Below are positions 43,488 to 51,819 of a stretch of 64,000 bases of DNA, piece after piece (position 1 is the first letter of the stretch; each line of letters starts with the position of its first letter). Both the position numbers and the translations under genes were made by a program. Under the pieces are notes generated by a model. The model saw nothing but the letters and a program-made list of their open reading frames with translations, was not told the origin of the DNA and did not search any database. The stretch lies in assembly GCA_900766005.1 (NCBI GenBank), contig CAAFTU010000082.1, forward strand, positions 1-64,000, in the 5' to 3' direction. The DNA comes from an uncultured Bacteroides sp. (GTDB lineage: Bacteria > Bacteroidota > Bacteroidia > Bacteroidales > Bacteroidaceae).

Positions 43488-45740
43488 ATGAAATTATTAA
43501 AACGAACTGCCTTCAGTCTGCTAGGCATATTACTTCTGATTCTTACTATAGCTACTATATTGGAAAAAATATATGGTACGGACTTTGTAAACGAGTATAT
43601 CTACAGTTCCGTACCTTTTGTCATTTTATGGGGAGTAACCGCAATTACTTCCTTATTATACATCATAAAAAGCAAACTGCATCGTCAGCCTGTTATTTTT
43701 TTGCTTCATCTTTCTCTTCTCTTTATATTGGCAGGGGCATTCACCACATGGATATATGGAGAACAAGGCACTATGCGTGTCCGCCAAGGAGAACAACAGA
43801 CCTCTTTCACCGATTCCAAAGGAATTTCCCACCAGCTACCTTTCAGCATCACACTAAACCAATTTGAAATTATTTATTACAAAGGAACCTTGGCTCCAAT
43901 GGACTTTATCAGTCATATTTCAGTAGCAGACAAAGACTGCCACCGCCAGATACAGGGGAAGGTTTCCATGAATCATATATTTTCATACCAGCACTATCGC
44001 TTTTATCAATCAGGCTACAGTGAAGATAATGAAGGAAGCGTATTTAGTGTATCTCATGATCCTTATGGTATAGGAATCACTTATGCAGGATATACTTTAT
44101 TGCTACTTTCCACCGTTTTCTTTTTCTTCAGCCCGCAAAGTCGGTTCCGCCAACTGCTGAAAAGCCCTTTGCTACACAGAAGCTTGACAGTCATCTTGCT
44201 TTTATTCGCATTCAGTCTCAACAGTAATTTTCTCAAAGCAAACAGTCCATCCCCCAAGGTGCTTCCGCGCGAAGTAGCCGAACATTTTGGAGATTTATAT
44301 ATTTTATACAACAACCGTATCTGTCCTTTACAAACCTTTGCCCGTGATTTTACAATCAAACTTTACGGTAGTTCCTCATATAAAGGACTGACACCAGAAG
44401 AAGTACTTACCGGATGGCTGTTTTATTATGACAGTTGGAAAAATGAGCCAATTATACGAATCAAGAGTAATGAAGCCCGTAAATTACTGGAAATAGAAGG
44501 GAATTACGCCAGGCTGAAAGACTATATCAGTACCATTAATGAATACAAGCTGGAAAAAATGATGAACCATATCCGTTCAGGAGAACAGGTGACTGACAAA
44601 CGAGGCATAGAAGAAGCTGATGAGAAATTCAATATCATCAATTTAGTATGTACCGGTGCCATGATGAAAATATTCCCTTGTCGCAATATAGCCGGAAAGA
44701 CATTGGAATGGTATTCGCAAAGCGACCAATTACCTCAAGATATGGATAATGACAAATGGGTATTCATTCGTAAATCTATGAGTTATGTAAACGAAATGAT
44801 TGTGATGAAAAAGTACAATGATGCCTGCCTGTTATTAGAAAAAATCAAGAAATACCAGCAGAAAGAGTGTGACGGACTGCTTCCTGCAGATAATAAATTC
44901 AAGGCTGAGAAAATATATAATCAATTTGATTATAGCAAATCTGTCGCCATGGCATGTATTTGCATCGGCCTGATATGTTTTATCTATTATTGCCATTGCA
45001 TGGCATCGCAAAAGAGAACAAGCCGGAAGGCAATCATAATATTGAATATTTTGCTATGGATTGTTTTTACCTATTTGTCGGCTGCTATCTGCCTGCGTGG
45101 TTATGTGAGCAATCATCTGCCATTGTCCAACGGCTTCGAAACCATGCAGTTCATGGCATGGTGTACGCTATTGCTCACTTTTCTGCTACAACGTAAATTC
45201 GCAATGTTGCTCCCTTTCGGTTTCCTGCTTTGCGGACTTACGCTGATGGTATCCATGCTGGGAGAATCAAACCCACAAATCACACAACTGATGCCGGTTC
45301 TGCAATCTCCATTATTGAGTATCCACGTAGTAGTTATCATGATCGCTTATTCGCTGCTGGCATTTATCATGCTGAATGGTGTAACAGCGGTCATACTCCA
45401 CCAATCACAGAAAGAATGCAAAGAACAAATAGAACGATTGCAGATAATAAGCCAAATAATTCTTTATCCGGCAATTTTCTTACTCGCTATCGGTATTTTC
45501 ATTGGTGCTGTATGGGCAAACGTATCATGGGGACGCTATTGGGGATGGGATCCTAAAGAAGTATGGGCCTTAATCACCATGCTGGTATATGCCTTGGCAC
45601 TGCATCCGAGATCACTGCCATGGTTTCATCGCACCATGTTTTTTCATGTTTTCTGTATAACTGCTTTTATAACAGTACTGATTACTTACTTCGGAGTGAA
45701 TTTTCTGTTAGGAGGAATGCATAGCTACGCAAACGGATAG
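43488..45740 (+). CDS. Fused ResB/CcsA cytochrome c biogenesis protein
   Basis: System II haem-export and attachment protein, 750 aa from the ATG at 43488; an earlier in-frame ATG at 43434 lacks a membrane helix at the start. The N-terminal ResB-like part (about 1-230) has four helices and a periplasmic segment. The middle (about 250-480) is a long periplasmic region, and the C-terminal CcsA part (about 490-750) has the tryptophan-rich haem-handling motif WGRYWGWDPKEVWALI, with conserved His residues nearby (ALHPRSLPWFHRTMFFHVF). It follows the di-heme gene by 119 nt and probably matures that protein's two c-type haems. Confidence 0.92.
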   Translation: MKLLKRTAFSLLGILLLILTIATILEKIYGTDFVNEYIYSSVPFVILWGVTAITSLLYIIKSKLHRQPVIFLLHLSLLFILAGAFTTWIYGEQGTMRVRQGEQQTSFTDSKGISHQLPFSITLNQFEIIYYKGTLAPMDFISHISVADKDCHRQIQGKVSMNHIFSYQHYRFYQSGYSEDNEGSVFSVSHDPYGIGITYAGYTLLLLSTVFFFFSPQSRFRQLLKSPLLHRSLTVILLLFAFSLNSNFLKANSPSPKVLPREVAEHFGDLYILYNNRICPLQTFARDFTIKLYGSSSYKGLTPEEVLTGWLFYYDSWKNEPIIRIKSNEARKLLEIEGNYARLKDYISTINEYKLEKMMNHIRSGEQVTDKRGIEEADEKFNIINLVCTGAMMKIFPCRNIAGKTLEWYSQSDQLPQDMDNDKWVFIRKSMSYVNEMIVMKKYNDACLLLEKIKKYQQKECDGLLPADNKFKAEKIYNQFDYSKSVAMACICIGLICFIYYCHCMASQKRTSRKAIIILNILLWIVFTYLSAAICLRGYVSNHLPLSNGFETMQFMAWCTLLLTFLLQRKFAMLLPFGFLLCGLTLMVSMLGESNPQITQLMPVLQSPLLSIHVVVIMIAYSLLAFIMLNGVTAVILHQSQKECKEQIERLQIISQIILYPAIFLLAIGIFIGAVWANVSWGRYWGWDPKEVWALITMLVYALALHPRSLPWFHRTMFFHVFCITAFITVLITYFGVNFLLGGMHSYANG

Positions 45741-45836
45741 CCCTCATCCATCAATGAAAAGCTATCCTTTCCGAAACAAATAGAAACCAACTTGGACAAA
45801 GAACCTGAAACACTATAAAAAAAGGAAATTACCCCA

Positions 45837-45927
45837 TAAAAGAAGCACTCCCCGCGAATCACTTCGCAGGGAGACTACTAACTAATAACTAACTTGTGGT
45901 TTACGTAATTTTTATATGACTTATTTA
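45837..45927 (-). ncRNA. Candidate minus-strand small RNA (about 90 nt)
   Basis: A consensus promoter (45933-45963, minus) is followed about 55 nt later by a terminal hairpin and a U-rich end. Read on the minus strand the 11-bp stem (45848-45858 with 45863-45873) is fully paired, using one G-U wobble, and is capped by a GTGA tetraloop of the GNRA type. On the plus strand the same position is a C-A mismatch, which supports minus-strand transcription. The downstream tail reads TGCTTCTTTT. There is no ORF. It converges on the 3' end of the cytochrome c biogenesis gene. Confidence 0.55.
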
Positions 45928-45932
45928 CAATG

Positions 45933-45963
45933 CAAAGATAAGGTTTGCCATCTGTCTGTGCAA
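45933..45963 (-). promoter_or_regulatory. Promoter of the minus-strand candidate small RNA
   Basis: Minus strand TTG (45961-45963), 20-nt spacer, TATCTTTG (45933-45940), a full consensus match with no coding sequence downstream. Confidence 0.65.
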
Positions 45964-46220
45964 TCCATGATATAGGTATTCTGGACAGTCAGACATCCCT
46001 ATTTATAACTATAATAAACGAAAGTAGAAAAGGTATCTATCAAAATCATTATTTGTAGGTATTGTCTGAGATTATTAAATGTTGCAATTTTGCCAAAAAG
46101 AATTTATCTTATTATACCGTAACCATTGATGTGGAGTTCTCTCTATTATTATTTCTCTGTAATGTTAGTCACAAAAGAGAGACTATAAAACCTTGTTCCA
46201 GGGAAGCATACCTTCGGAAC

Positions 46221-46252
46221 AACAAAAAGTCCGGACTTGGGAAAGCCCGGAC
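46221..46252 (-). terminator. Terminator after purT
   Basis: GTCCGG (46229-46234) pairs with CCGGAC (46247-46252); the stem continues after one mismatch with CTT/AAG. On the minus strand it is followed by TTTTTGTT (46221-46228). Confidence 0.75.
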
Positions 46253-46281
46253 CTTTATTTTATATCCATCAATACAAGATA

Positions 46282-47451
46282 TTAATACACCTCTACCTTT
46301 GCAGCAGCAGCCTTGCACTTGTCACGCAAAGCGTCCAAGTCACTGCCATTAGGAGCATAACAAACCACAACTCCCATACGGCGGTTCAATTTTGTATAAG
46401 GTTTACCAAAAATACGGAGATAAGTATTTGTCTCCTTACAAACTTCCTCTTCACCACGATAACGGGGAGCTTCCTTGCTGGCAATTGGAGAAAGAATCAC
46501 TGCACTGGCCCCTATGCGTTCTTGTGTAATTTCAGGGATAGGAAGGCCTAACACCGCACGCAGATGCAACTCAAACTCATTTAAATTCTGAGTACCTGCC
46601 AAAGTCACCATTCCGGTATCATGCGGACGGGGAGAAAGTTCGGAGAAATAAACTCCGTTTTCATGACTCAAGAAAAATTCAACTCCCCAGATTCCCGCAC
46701 CGGTCAAAGCCGCCGTCACTTTATCGGCCATACGCTGTGCCTCCTTCAAATGTTCGGGATCAATGTGCGCCGGCTGGAAACTTTCCCTATAATCTCCCCC
46801 TTTCTGTACATGTCCGATAGGCGGACAGAACAAAGTAGGACCGTTTTTCTGAGTGACGGTGAGCAAAGTAATCTCACTATCGAACTGAATAAATTCCTCA
46901 ATGATCAATTCTTTAATATCTCCACGACTGCCTTCACACCCATAATGCCATGCCTGTTCCAACTCATCCGCGCTCTTGACCAAAGACTGGCCTTTGCCGG
47001 ATGAAGACATCAAAGGTTTCACCACACAGGGAAAACCAATCTCTTTTGCGGCCTCCTGCAATTCTTCCAAAGACTTGGCATAGAAATACTTGGCTGTCTT
47101 TAATCCTAATTCCTTAGCTGCCAAATCACGAATGGCCTTGCGGTTCATCGTGAAATTCACTGCACGGGCACTCGGCACTACTTGAATACCTTCCTGTTCC
47201 AAATGATACAGACGTTCGGTACGGATAGCTTCAATTTCAGGCACAATTATATCCGGCTTGTGTTTGGCTACCACAGCATCCAACGCATCACCGTCAAGCA
47301 TACTGAACACTTCAAATTCATCAGCCACCTGCATGGCCGGAGCACCTGCATAAGAGTCGCAAGCAATAACATACTGCCCTTTACGTTTTGCCGCAATGAC
47401 GAATTCCTTACCTAATTCGCCAGAACCCAGCAATAAAATCTTCTTAGTCAT
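46282..47451 (-). CDS. purT: Formate-dependent phosphoribosylglycinamide formyltransferase
   Basis: ATP-grasp enzyme making formyl-GAR from formate, ATP and GAR in purine synthesis, a folate-independent route. It has 389 aa from the ATG at 47451 (MTKKILLLGSGELGKEFVIAAKRKGQYVIACDSY); the frame extends upstream without homology. VPEIEAIRTERL, CVVKPLMSSSGKGQSLVKS (ATP-grasp loop) and FFLSHENGVYFSELSPRPHDTGMVTL are PurT hallmarks. It is a single gene with its own -7 box and terminator. Confidence 0.96.
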   Translation of the reverse strand: MTKKILLLGSGELGKEFVIAAKRKGQYVIACDSYAGAPAMQVADEFEVFSMLDGDALDAVVAKHKPDIIVPEIEAIRTERLYHLEQEGIQVVPSARAVNFTMNRKAIRDLAAKELGLKTAKYFYAKSLEELQEAAKEIGFPCVVKPLMSSSGKGQSLVKSADELEQAWHYGCEGSRGDIKELIIEEFIQFDSEITLLTVTQKNGPTLFCPPIGHVQKGGDYRESFQPAHIDPEHLKEAQRMADKVTAALTGAGIWGVEFFLSHENGVYFSELSPRPHDTGMVTLAGTQNLNEFELHLRAVLGLPIPEITQERIGASAVILSPIASKEAPRYRGEEEVCKETNTYLRIFGKPYTKLNRRMGVVVCYAPNGSDLDALRDKCKAAAAKVEVY

Positions 47452-47533
47452 AGTATTTATATATGTTTGATATTCCTTACAAAAAACGGAGAGTTGAGAA
47501 CAAAACACCTCTTGATTCCCAACTTTCCATCTG

Positions 47534-47541
47534 CAAAGATA
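47534..47541 (-). promoter_or_regulatory. -7 box of purT
   Basis: Minus-strand TATCTTTG, 8 nt below the end of the PspC gene, giving purT a leader of about 75 nt. Confidence 0.5.
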
Positions 47542-47548
47542 GTGTATT

Positions 47549-48595
47549 TTATAAACTATACGATATCATTGAAGCAATATTTGGATCATTCAGTACAAAG
47601 AAAACACCCACTCCCAACGCGATGAGCCACAATACGATAAATATAATTTTAGTTACAATGGACATGGGTTGCCAACCTCCAAAATGACGCATCAGCATGT
47701 GTATCAGTCCTATAATAGGAATACCGATAACCAGAATACCTGCTACGGACATAGCGACAGTCAACCCCGGAGAGCTACCCACCGTAGCCCAATTAACCGC
47801 AGGCAGCACCTCATAAAGCACAGCCGGCAATGCAGCAATCAGTCCCGTAGCCGCCATCAGCAATGCAAAAAAGACAATCAATAATACAAACAATACAGGC
47901 GCACAGCAAATAGCAATGAAAACAAGCAGGAACTTGATAAGGAACCCTGCCACAGACACAATCCCCTCCCCTATCTTTTGCAAGATACTCCTAGGACGGT
48001 CTGAGCGTACATAATCATTCACTTTTTCAAATCCGTCTGTTACAGTCTTGCCTATATTCTCCACATTAATAGCAGCCCCCTTCATGGCGAGTTTCTCGGG
48101 AGCGGTACGCGCCATAGGAATAATAATCCACGCTATGATATAAGCCAATATCACCCCATGAACAAAGAAACCAAGAACCAATAGAATGATACGTACCCAA
48201 GTAACATCCCATCCCATATAAGCAGCCAGTCCGGAAGCCACTCCACCTAGTACCTTATTGTCCGGATCACGAAACAAGCGGCGCATAGTGGTTCCTTTTT
48301 GTTTTTCCGAACCCGATGCTTCTCCACTTTCTTCATCGGAAAGATCTTCGGGTTTACCCATCCGGGCTATGATTTCTTCCACATCTTCAATGGTAATAAC
48401 CTGTTTACCTTCATTCAAACGGTCGGTAAACAGCTCAGAGATACGTAATTCTATATCATGTACAATTTCTTCCGCTCCCTCCTCACGACAGAAGTGAATA
48501 CGCAGGTTAGTTAAATAGTTATCCAACAAATGGTAAGCGTCTTCGTCTATATAATAAACGGTACCTCCTAAATTTATGGTTAAAGTCTTTTTCAT
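47549..48595 (-). CDS. PspC-domain membrane protein
   Basis: Inner-membrane protein, 348 aa. After a cytoplasmic N-terminus (about 1-100; LTINLGGTVYYIDEDAYHLLDNYL is typical of Bacteroidetes PspC proteins) comes the PspC domain (about 108-165: LFRDPDNKVLGGVASGLAAYMGWD, then a helix). Four or more further helices reach the C-terminus. PspC relates to envelope-stress response in proteobacteria. Here it is encoded 12 nt after a PadR regulator that probably controls both. Confidence 0.92.
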   Translation of the reverse strand: MKKTLTINLGGTVYYIDEDAYHLLDNYLTNLRIHFCREEGAEEIVHDIELRISELFTDRLNEGKQVITIEDVEEIIARMGKPEDLSDEESGEASGSEKQKGTTMRRLFRDPDNKVLGGVASGLAAYMGWDVTWVRIILLVLGFFVHGVILAYIIAWIIIPMARTAPEKLAMKGAAINVENIGKTVTDGFEKVNDYVRSDRPRSILQKIGEGIVSVAGFLIKFLLVFIAICCAPVLFVLLIVFFALLMAATGLIAALPAVLYEVLPAVNWATVGSSPGLTVAMSVAGILVIGIPIIGLIHMLMRHFGGWQPMSIVTKIIFIVLWLIALGVGVFFVLNDPNIASMISYSL

Positions 48596-48607
48596 TGTAT
48601 CCTGTTT

Positions 48608-48934
48608 TTAATTGTTTTTTAAATGATTCACTGTATTCGCCAGCTCCTCCCAGGCAGCCTCCAGTCCGCTAAGGAATGTTTCACCCTGAGGAGTGAGACT
48701 ATAATATTTACGAGGTGGTCCCTGAGTGGACTCTACCCATTCGTATGAGAGCAGGTCATCGTTTTTCAGCCGGGTAAGCAGCGGATAAAGCGTCCCTTCT
48801 ACTACAATGAGCCGGGCTTCTTTCAATTTTTGAATGATATCCGAAGCATATGACGGCTCTTTGTGCAACAACAATAAAATGCAGTATTCCAGCATTCCTT
48901 TGCGCATCTGAGATCGTACATTGTCTACATTCAT
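48608..48934 (-). CDS. PadR-family transcriptional regulator
   Basis: Short PadR-type (s1) winged-helix regulator, 108 aa. The motif MLEYCILLLLHKEPSYASDIIQKL followed by EGTLYPLLTRLKNDDLLSYEWVES and GPPRKYYSLTPQGE is diagnostic. Such proteins bind palindromes over their own promoters and control a neighbouring membrane gene, usually in response to envelope stress or drugs. The PspC gene follows by 12 nt and a palindrome lies just upstream. Confidence 0.95.
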   Translation of the reverse strand: MNVDNVRSQMRKGMLEYCILLLLHKEPSYASDIIQKLKEARLIVVEGTLYPLLTRLKNDDLLSYEWVESTQGPPRKYYSLTPQGETFLSGLEAAWEELANTVNHLKNN

Positions 48935-48957
48935 AATCTATAATACTTTGTTTGGCA

Positions 48958-48988
48958 CAAATATATGTATTATACAAGTACCTTGTAT
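48958..48988 (-). promoter_or_regulatory. PadR/PspC promoter with palindromic operator
   Basis: Minus-strand -7 box TATATTTG (48958-48965). Immediately upstream is the perfect inverted repeat ATACAAG-TAC-CTTGTAT (48972-48988), inside wider ATGT...ACAT flanks (about 48965-48993). It covers the spacer and -33 region, the position expected for autorepression by the PadR protein. Confidence 0.65.
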
Positions 48989-49068
48989 TACATAGTTCTA
49001 CTATTTTGCATAAATTAATATTTAAACAAGAAAAAGAAAGGAAGCCCCTTTTTTTCTTGCAAAAAGTT

Positions 49069-49076
49069 TATCTTTG
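49069..49076 (+). promoter_or_regulatory. -7 box of the GNAT/AlkD gene pair
   Basis: TATCTTTG, 34 nt before the ATG at 49111. No well-placed -33 box was found. Confidence 0.5.
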
Positions 49077-49110
49077 CCTCTCGTTATAACACTAAAAAGA
49101 TATAAAGATC

Positions 49111-49608
49111 ATGTTTACCATAAAAAAGGCAACGACCAATGATATTCAGTTGATTAACGAGATGGCTCAGATCGTGTTTCCGGCTACCTACCGGGAAATT
49201 CTTTCAAAAGAACAATTGGATTACATGATGGACTGGATGTACTCTCCGAAAAACCTGCGTAAACAAATGGAAGAGGAAGGGCACATCTATTACATAGCTT
49301 ACAAAGATGGAGAAGCTGCCGGATATGTTTCCATACAGCCCGAAGGAGAACATTTATTTCATCTGCAGAAAATCTATGTACTTCCCCTTTTTCAAGGTTG
49401 CCGGTTGGGCAAAGCACTATTTGAGCAGGCCGTCAAAGCAATTAAAGAAATCCATCCCGGACCTTGCGAAATGCATTTGAATGTAAACCGTAACAATAAG
49501 GCTTTACAATTCTACCAACATTTGGGAATGGAAAAAGTTGCAGAAGGAGATTTCCATATAGGCAACGGATATTATATGAACGATTATATCATGGGACTGA
49601 AAATCTAA
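49111..49608 (+). CDS. GNAT-family N-acetyltransferase
   Basis: Acetyl-CoA-dependent N-acetyltransferase, 165 aa. The core fold is visible: central strand GYVSIQPEGEHLFHLQKIYVLP, the acetyl-CoA pyrophosphate loop FQGCRLGKALFEQAVK (Q/RxxGxG/A type, about 95-110), and C-terminal EMHLNVNRNNKALQFYQHLGM. This subfamily resembles diamine or ribosomal-protein acetyltransferases; the substrate is unknown. It starts a two-gene unit with the AlkD-like gene 20 nt downstream. Confidence 0.92.
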   Translation: MFTIKKATTNDIQLINEMAQIVFPATYREILSKEQLDYMMDWMYSPKNLRKQMEEEGHIYYIAYKDGEAAGYVSIQPEGEHLFHLQKIYVLPLFQGCRLGKALFEQAVKAIKEIHPGPCEMHLNVNRNNKALQFYQHLGMEKVAEGDFHIGNGYYMNDYIMGLKI

Positions 49609-49628
49609 CCCTATCTTACAAAAACAAA

Positions 49629-50345
49629 ATGGACGAATATCGTATCAATGGATTGACCATAAAAGAAAATTTGCTGCAACTGGCAGAAAATGAAAATAAA
49701 AAGTTCACCGAATCGCTGCATCCGGGAATAGAAAATGTATTGGGTATCCGCATCCCTGCCCTAAGGCGGTTAGGAGCACAAATTGCCAAAGATGACTGGG
49801 AGAGTTATCTACAGACTGCGGATACTTATTATATGGAGGAACGTATGCTACAAGGTATGGTAATAAGTAATCTGAAAATGAAAGACACGCAAGCATATCT
49901 TTCACTGGTTGCCCGGTTTGTTGCCATCATCAACAGTTGGTCTGTTTGTGACACCTTTGACTTTTACGGCAAACAACGGTTTGTGGACAAGAACAAGAAA
50001 AGGGTCTGGCTATTTTTGGAAGACCGGATGAAATCCGACAAAGAATATGAAATACGTTTCGGAGTAGTAATGGCAATGGCTCATTATATTGACGAAGAGT
50101 ATATAGACAACGTATTGCAATGGATGGACCGGATCAGTCACGAAGGATATTATGTGAAGATGGCTGTAGCATGGGCTTTATCCGTATGTTATGTCAAGTT
50201 TCCTCAAAAAACGATGAACTATCTGAAGGAAAATCATTTAGATGACTTTACTTACAATAAGGCACTACAAAAAATCATAGAATCTTATCGGGTAAGCACG
50301 GAGGACAAAGAAATCATCCGCAGCATGAAAAGAAAAAACAAATAA
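49629..50345 (+). CDS. AlkD-like DNA alkylation repair protein
   Basis: 238-aa all-helical HEAT-like repeat protein of the DNA_alkylation family. Landmarks are LGIRIPALRRLGAQIAKDDW, YMEERMLQGMVISNLKM, INSWSVCDTFDFYGKQ with the conserved Trp-Ser-x-x-Asp, and YYVKMAVAWALSVCYVKFP. AlkD glycosylases remove bulky or positively charged alkylated bases, but many Bacteroidetes members are untested. It follows the acetyltransferase gene on the same transcript. Confidence 0.9.
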   Translation: MDEYRINGLTIKENLLQLAENENKKFTESLHPGIENVLGIRIPALRRLGAQIAKDDWESYLQTADTYYMEERMLQGMVISNLKMKDTQAYLSLVARFVAIINSWSVCDTFDFYGKQRFVDKNKKRVWLFLEDRMKSDKEYEIRFGVVMAMAHYIDEEYIDNVLQWMDRISHEGYYVKMAVAWALSVCYVKFPQKTMNYLKENHLDDFTYNKALQKIIESYRVSTEDKEIIRSMKRKNK

Positions 50346-50449
50346 TGTCCATTTACCGCAAAGAGGCTTTGAATCCTTCCGAAAGAAATTCACCATTCAT
50401 ATTCGGAAAGATTCAAACCGCTCCAGCAGCTATTAATAATCGGGAAAAG

Positions 50450-51700
50450 TTATTCCTCCCAAACCAAATAAGCTGAAACCAGCCAATGATTCAATTTATT
50501 GCCATCTACCTGTTGTGCCTCAGGGATACTTACCTTAAAAGAATGTTTACCGGCCGACAAGTCACCAATAACAGCCTCCTCAGGCATCACATCGCTACCC
50601 GGACACCAATTGGAACGGGACAAATCCGAAGAAGCCAAAGGTTCTTCAATCTCTTTTGTCGTATACCCCTTATCACCTATATATGCGGCAACTCGTGGTA
50701 TCAGCCATACTCCCGTGGCCGGATTAAAACGGCGGAAAGAAGCACAGTCATCACGCCAAGGAATGAAATTCAACACCTCCTTGCCATCAACAGACACGAT
50801 GTTCCGTTTCTCCACAAACTCATCTCCGCCACTATGTCCTCCGTGACCTGTTACAATATACTTCAAACGAACATTCTTGGCAGCTTTCGGCATATCAAAA
50901 TCCATCACCACATCTTTGCGTGAGAAAATATCCGGATAAGTCTGTCCGATATAATACACCGTATTCATCAAAGGCTTCACACGGCGCTCCGGCATCACGT
51001 CGCAAGTGATCTTACTCTCCTTCACATCCAATTCCATACTGGCCACATACCCCTCGGCAGTCCATGTATCAATATAAATTCCCACGTATGCCTCTCTCTC
51101 CAATGCCGGATAAAGATCGGTAATATCCTGCACCCAAGTCACACTCTTTTCCCATTTCGGGATATATACAGGACGCCTCTTGCTGCTCAAAGAATCATTA
51201 TCCGAACTATAATACCCCACACCGAACGGGGTCATAAAACGCATCAGTTCAAGGGTAGGCACATAATCCTGACCCGGAACAATACCAATCATTTTTTCAT
51301 ATTTGGTACTGTCTACCGCAGGAAACGCCCTCTTGCCTTCGGCTATATTCATCAGATTAATCACCGATTCTTTGGGAAGCACAAAACAAGAGCCAGATTT
51401 ATCCCAACGGTCACCATTGGAAGCTACAGTTACTTTCAGAGTAACATCCACATCCCTTTTATAATCGGGCAAGGTTATTTTCTTTAAAATGATACGCCCG
51501 TTTACCAGACGGATCACTCCGTCAGCATTGGCAGGAGTATAATTAGGGAAAGAATCGGGACGAAAACAAACAGGGGTTTTGTCGAATACTTGAATATGAG
51601 TATTTCCCAATGCCGGTAATTCTTTGTGATTTGCAGCATCGGCCGGCATCATAAAAGTTGCCGCCACAGCCAGTGGGGCAATAAAGGTCAGCAGGTTCAT
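50450..51700 (-). CDS. PNGase F-like peptide-N-glycosidase
   Basis: Secreted 416-aa protein resembling the two-domain jelly-roll glycoamidase PNGase F, which cleaves N-glycans from asparagine. By memory I match [17 protein letters not shown] (around the catalytic Asp of PNGase F), [36 protein letters not shown], the Gly/His-rich [17 protein letters not shown], and [15 protein letters not shown]. The signal peptide ends near residue 23 (PADAAN). It could release host N-glycans in the gut. It is a single gene, and I could not verify every catalytic residue. Confidence 0.75.
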
Positions 51701-51747
51701 TCTTTTTAATTATAGGTTAGTAATCAAGGGTATATAAATTAATTTCA

Positions 51748-51800
51748 CAAAAAACTACACGGACCTACACAAATCGTCCGATCTGTATAAATCCATGTAG
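51748..51800 (-). terminator. Terminator after the DUF4301 gene
   Basis: On the minus strand CTACATGGA (51792-51800) pairs with TCCGTGTAG (51755-51763), followed by TTTTTTG. It lies between the DUF4301 gene and the PNGase F-like gene start. Confidence 0.6.
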
Positions 51801-51819
51801 TCTATAATAAAAAAAGGAA

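Larger units (their letters stand above)
45741..46281. other. 541-bp intergenic region between ccsBA and purT
   Basis: No credible ORF. It holds a candidate minus-strand small RNA (promoter 45933-45963, terminal hairpin 45848-45873) and the purT terminator (46221-46252). Between 45965 and 46200 it is A/T-rich with two GGTATT half-sites (about 45974 and 46055) like those before the porin gene. Nothing else was recognised. Confidence 0.6.
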
